DNA from: Brasilonema angustatum HA4187-MV1
GTDB taxonomy: Bacteria > Cyanobacteriota > Cyanobacteriia > Cyanobacteriales > Nostocaceae
DNA length: 64,000 nt
Reading direction: 5' to 3'
Assembly (NCBI GenBank): GCA_019359695.1
Contig: JAHHGV010000014.1
Location: forward strand, 62,001 to 126,000
Shown here: piece after piece, positions 63,555 to 64,000 of the stretch
Position numbering within the stretch: position 1 is the stretch's first letter
Layout: each line of letters opens with the position of its first letter
Notes under the pieces: generated by a model
Seen by the model: the letters and a program-made list of their open reading frames with translations, nothing else
Told to the model about the DNA's origin: nothing
The model's database searches: none
Translations under genes and position numbers: made by a program

Positions 63555-64000
63555 TCATGACTCTTGAATTTCAATCTGCTGGCTGTCGCTTTCCCTGGGA
63601 TCTTCCAAAAATCCTATAGGGGCTAGTGATCGATCTAGTGCTCGATAAGGAAAGCTTTGGCGAGGGGTTTTCTGAATGTCTTCTTTAATTGCTTCTAAAT
63701 CAATATAGCGATCGCTCACATTAATCAAACTGTCGCTTGTCATGGAGCGTAAACTGACCACCTCAACCCGCACACCGCGATAGCTGACTGAATTCACTGC
63801 ATACGCCAGATCCCCGTCACCACTGACTAACACTGCTGTATCATAGGAATCTACTAAAGCCATCATATCTACCGCAATTTCTACATCCAAGTTGGCTTTT
63901 TTGGATCCATCTGGCAACTGTACCAAATCCTTGGCAATAACCCGGTATCCATTGCGTCGCATCCACAACAGAAAACCCTGCTGCTTTTCATTTGTGCGGT
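63555..64000 (-). CDS. NYN-domain LabA-like protein (5' end outside window)
   Basis: The 3' 148 codons of a NYN (PIN-like) domain gene; the frame stays open to the window edge. ANLDVEIAVDMMALVDSYDT and AVLVSGDGDLAYAVNSV carry the conserved acidic residues of the metal site, and VEVVSLRSMTSDSLINVSDR is typical of cyanobacterial LabA-type proteins. LabA in Synechococcus affects KaiC-dependent output of the circadian clock; NYN domains are predicted RNases. Which LabA paralogue this is cannot be decided without the N-terminus. The last 35 residues are a poorly conserved tail. Confidence 0.88.
   Translation of the reverse strand, partial: RTNEKQQGFLLWMRRNGYRVIAKDLVQLPDGSKKANLDVEIAVDMMALVDSYDTAVLVSGDGDLAYAVNSVSYRGVRVEVVSLRSMTSDSLINVSDRYIDLEAIKEDIQKTPRQSFPYRALDRSLAPIGFLEDPRESDSQQIEIQES

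Overview
The window is a chromosomal segment of a filamentous, probably nostocalean, cyanobacterium. The evidence is the many GCGATCGC (HIP1) octamers, a phycocyanin operon, phylloquinone and tocopherol genes, the plsX-fabH-fabD-plsC lipid cluster, a LabA-type NYN gene, a tRNA-Arg(CCU) split by a group I intron, and dense small repeats (7-nt tandem arrays, several MITE families). Genus cannot be fixed from the sequence; Tolypothrix, Calothrix or Scytonema-like organisms would fit.

Layout. 1-5.8 kb: the 3' part of proA, a bestrophin channel, then menC-menE convergent with a DHNA-CoA thioesterase, next to a 33-codon remnant of menF. 6-8.4 kb: a two-gene operon of an APH-type kinase and a HopA1-family protein, the pairing that dehydrates Ser/Thr in thioamitide and class V lanthipeptide pathways. 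8.8-23 kb: an envelope-stress/efflux region with a Spy-like lipoprotein, a Ctp protease, a NarL-type two-component pair (plus a broken copy of the regulator), one membrane-fusion protein and two RND pumps. 23.2-25.5 kb: an IS1-family element, a methyltransferase and a frameshifted small gene. 26-32.7 kb: a run of same-strand genes for a DUF815 ATPase, a membrane-anchored coiled-coil protein with a TerB-C-like tail, a BrxD/DUF2791 ATPase and an Lhr-like helicase, which looks like a DNA-processing or defence module.

33.7-38.1 kb: a phycocyanin operon (cpcB, cpcA, two rod linkers, cpcD) almost free of sulfur amino acids. Across about 977 residues there are only three Cys, all bilin-binding, and one internal Met. 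This is the hallmark of the sulfur-sparing cpc3 operon described in Calothrix/Fremyella PCC 7601. The locus lies between two 60-bp direct repeats. 38.1-51 kb: mostly minus-strand NLR-like conflict genes: LRR-Roc-COR-TIR, a membrane-anchored Hsp70-like ATPase, a GrpE-like partner, an Mrr-nuclease/ParA fusion, a coiled-coil WD40 protein and a DnaJ-TPR protein, with a metallophosphoesterase embedded.

51-64 kb is mostly housekeeping: tocopherol cyclase, the intron-bearing tRNA, a YdcF protein, DUF2288, an AI-2E/PerM permease, plsC-fabD-fabH-plsX, a PBP4-type carboxypeptidase, an LptC-like lipoprotein and the 3' part of labA. The best candidates for something undescribed are the kinase/HopA1 pair without a visible precursor, the TerB-C/BrxD/helicase module, and the TIR-Roco/Hsp70/GrpE/Mrr-ParA island. 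All functional statements rest on motif recognition by eye; no search was run.
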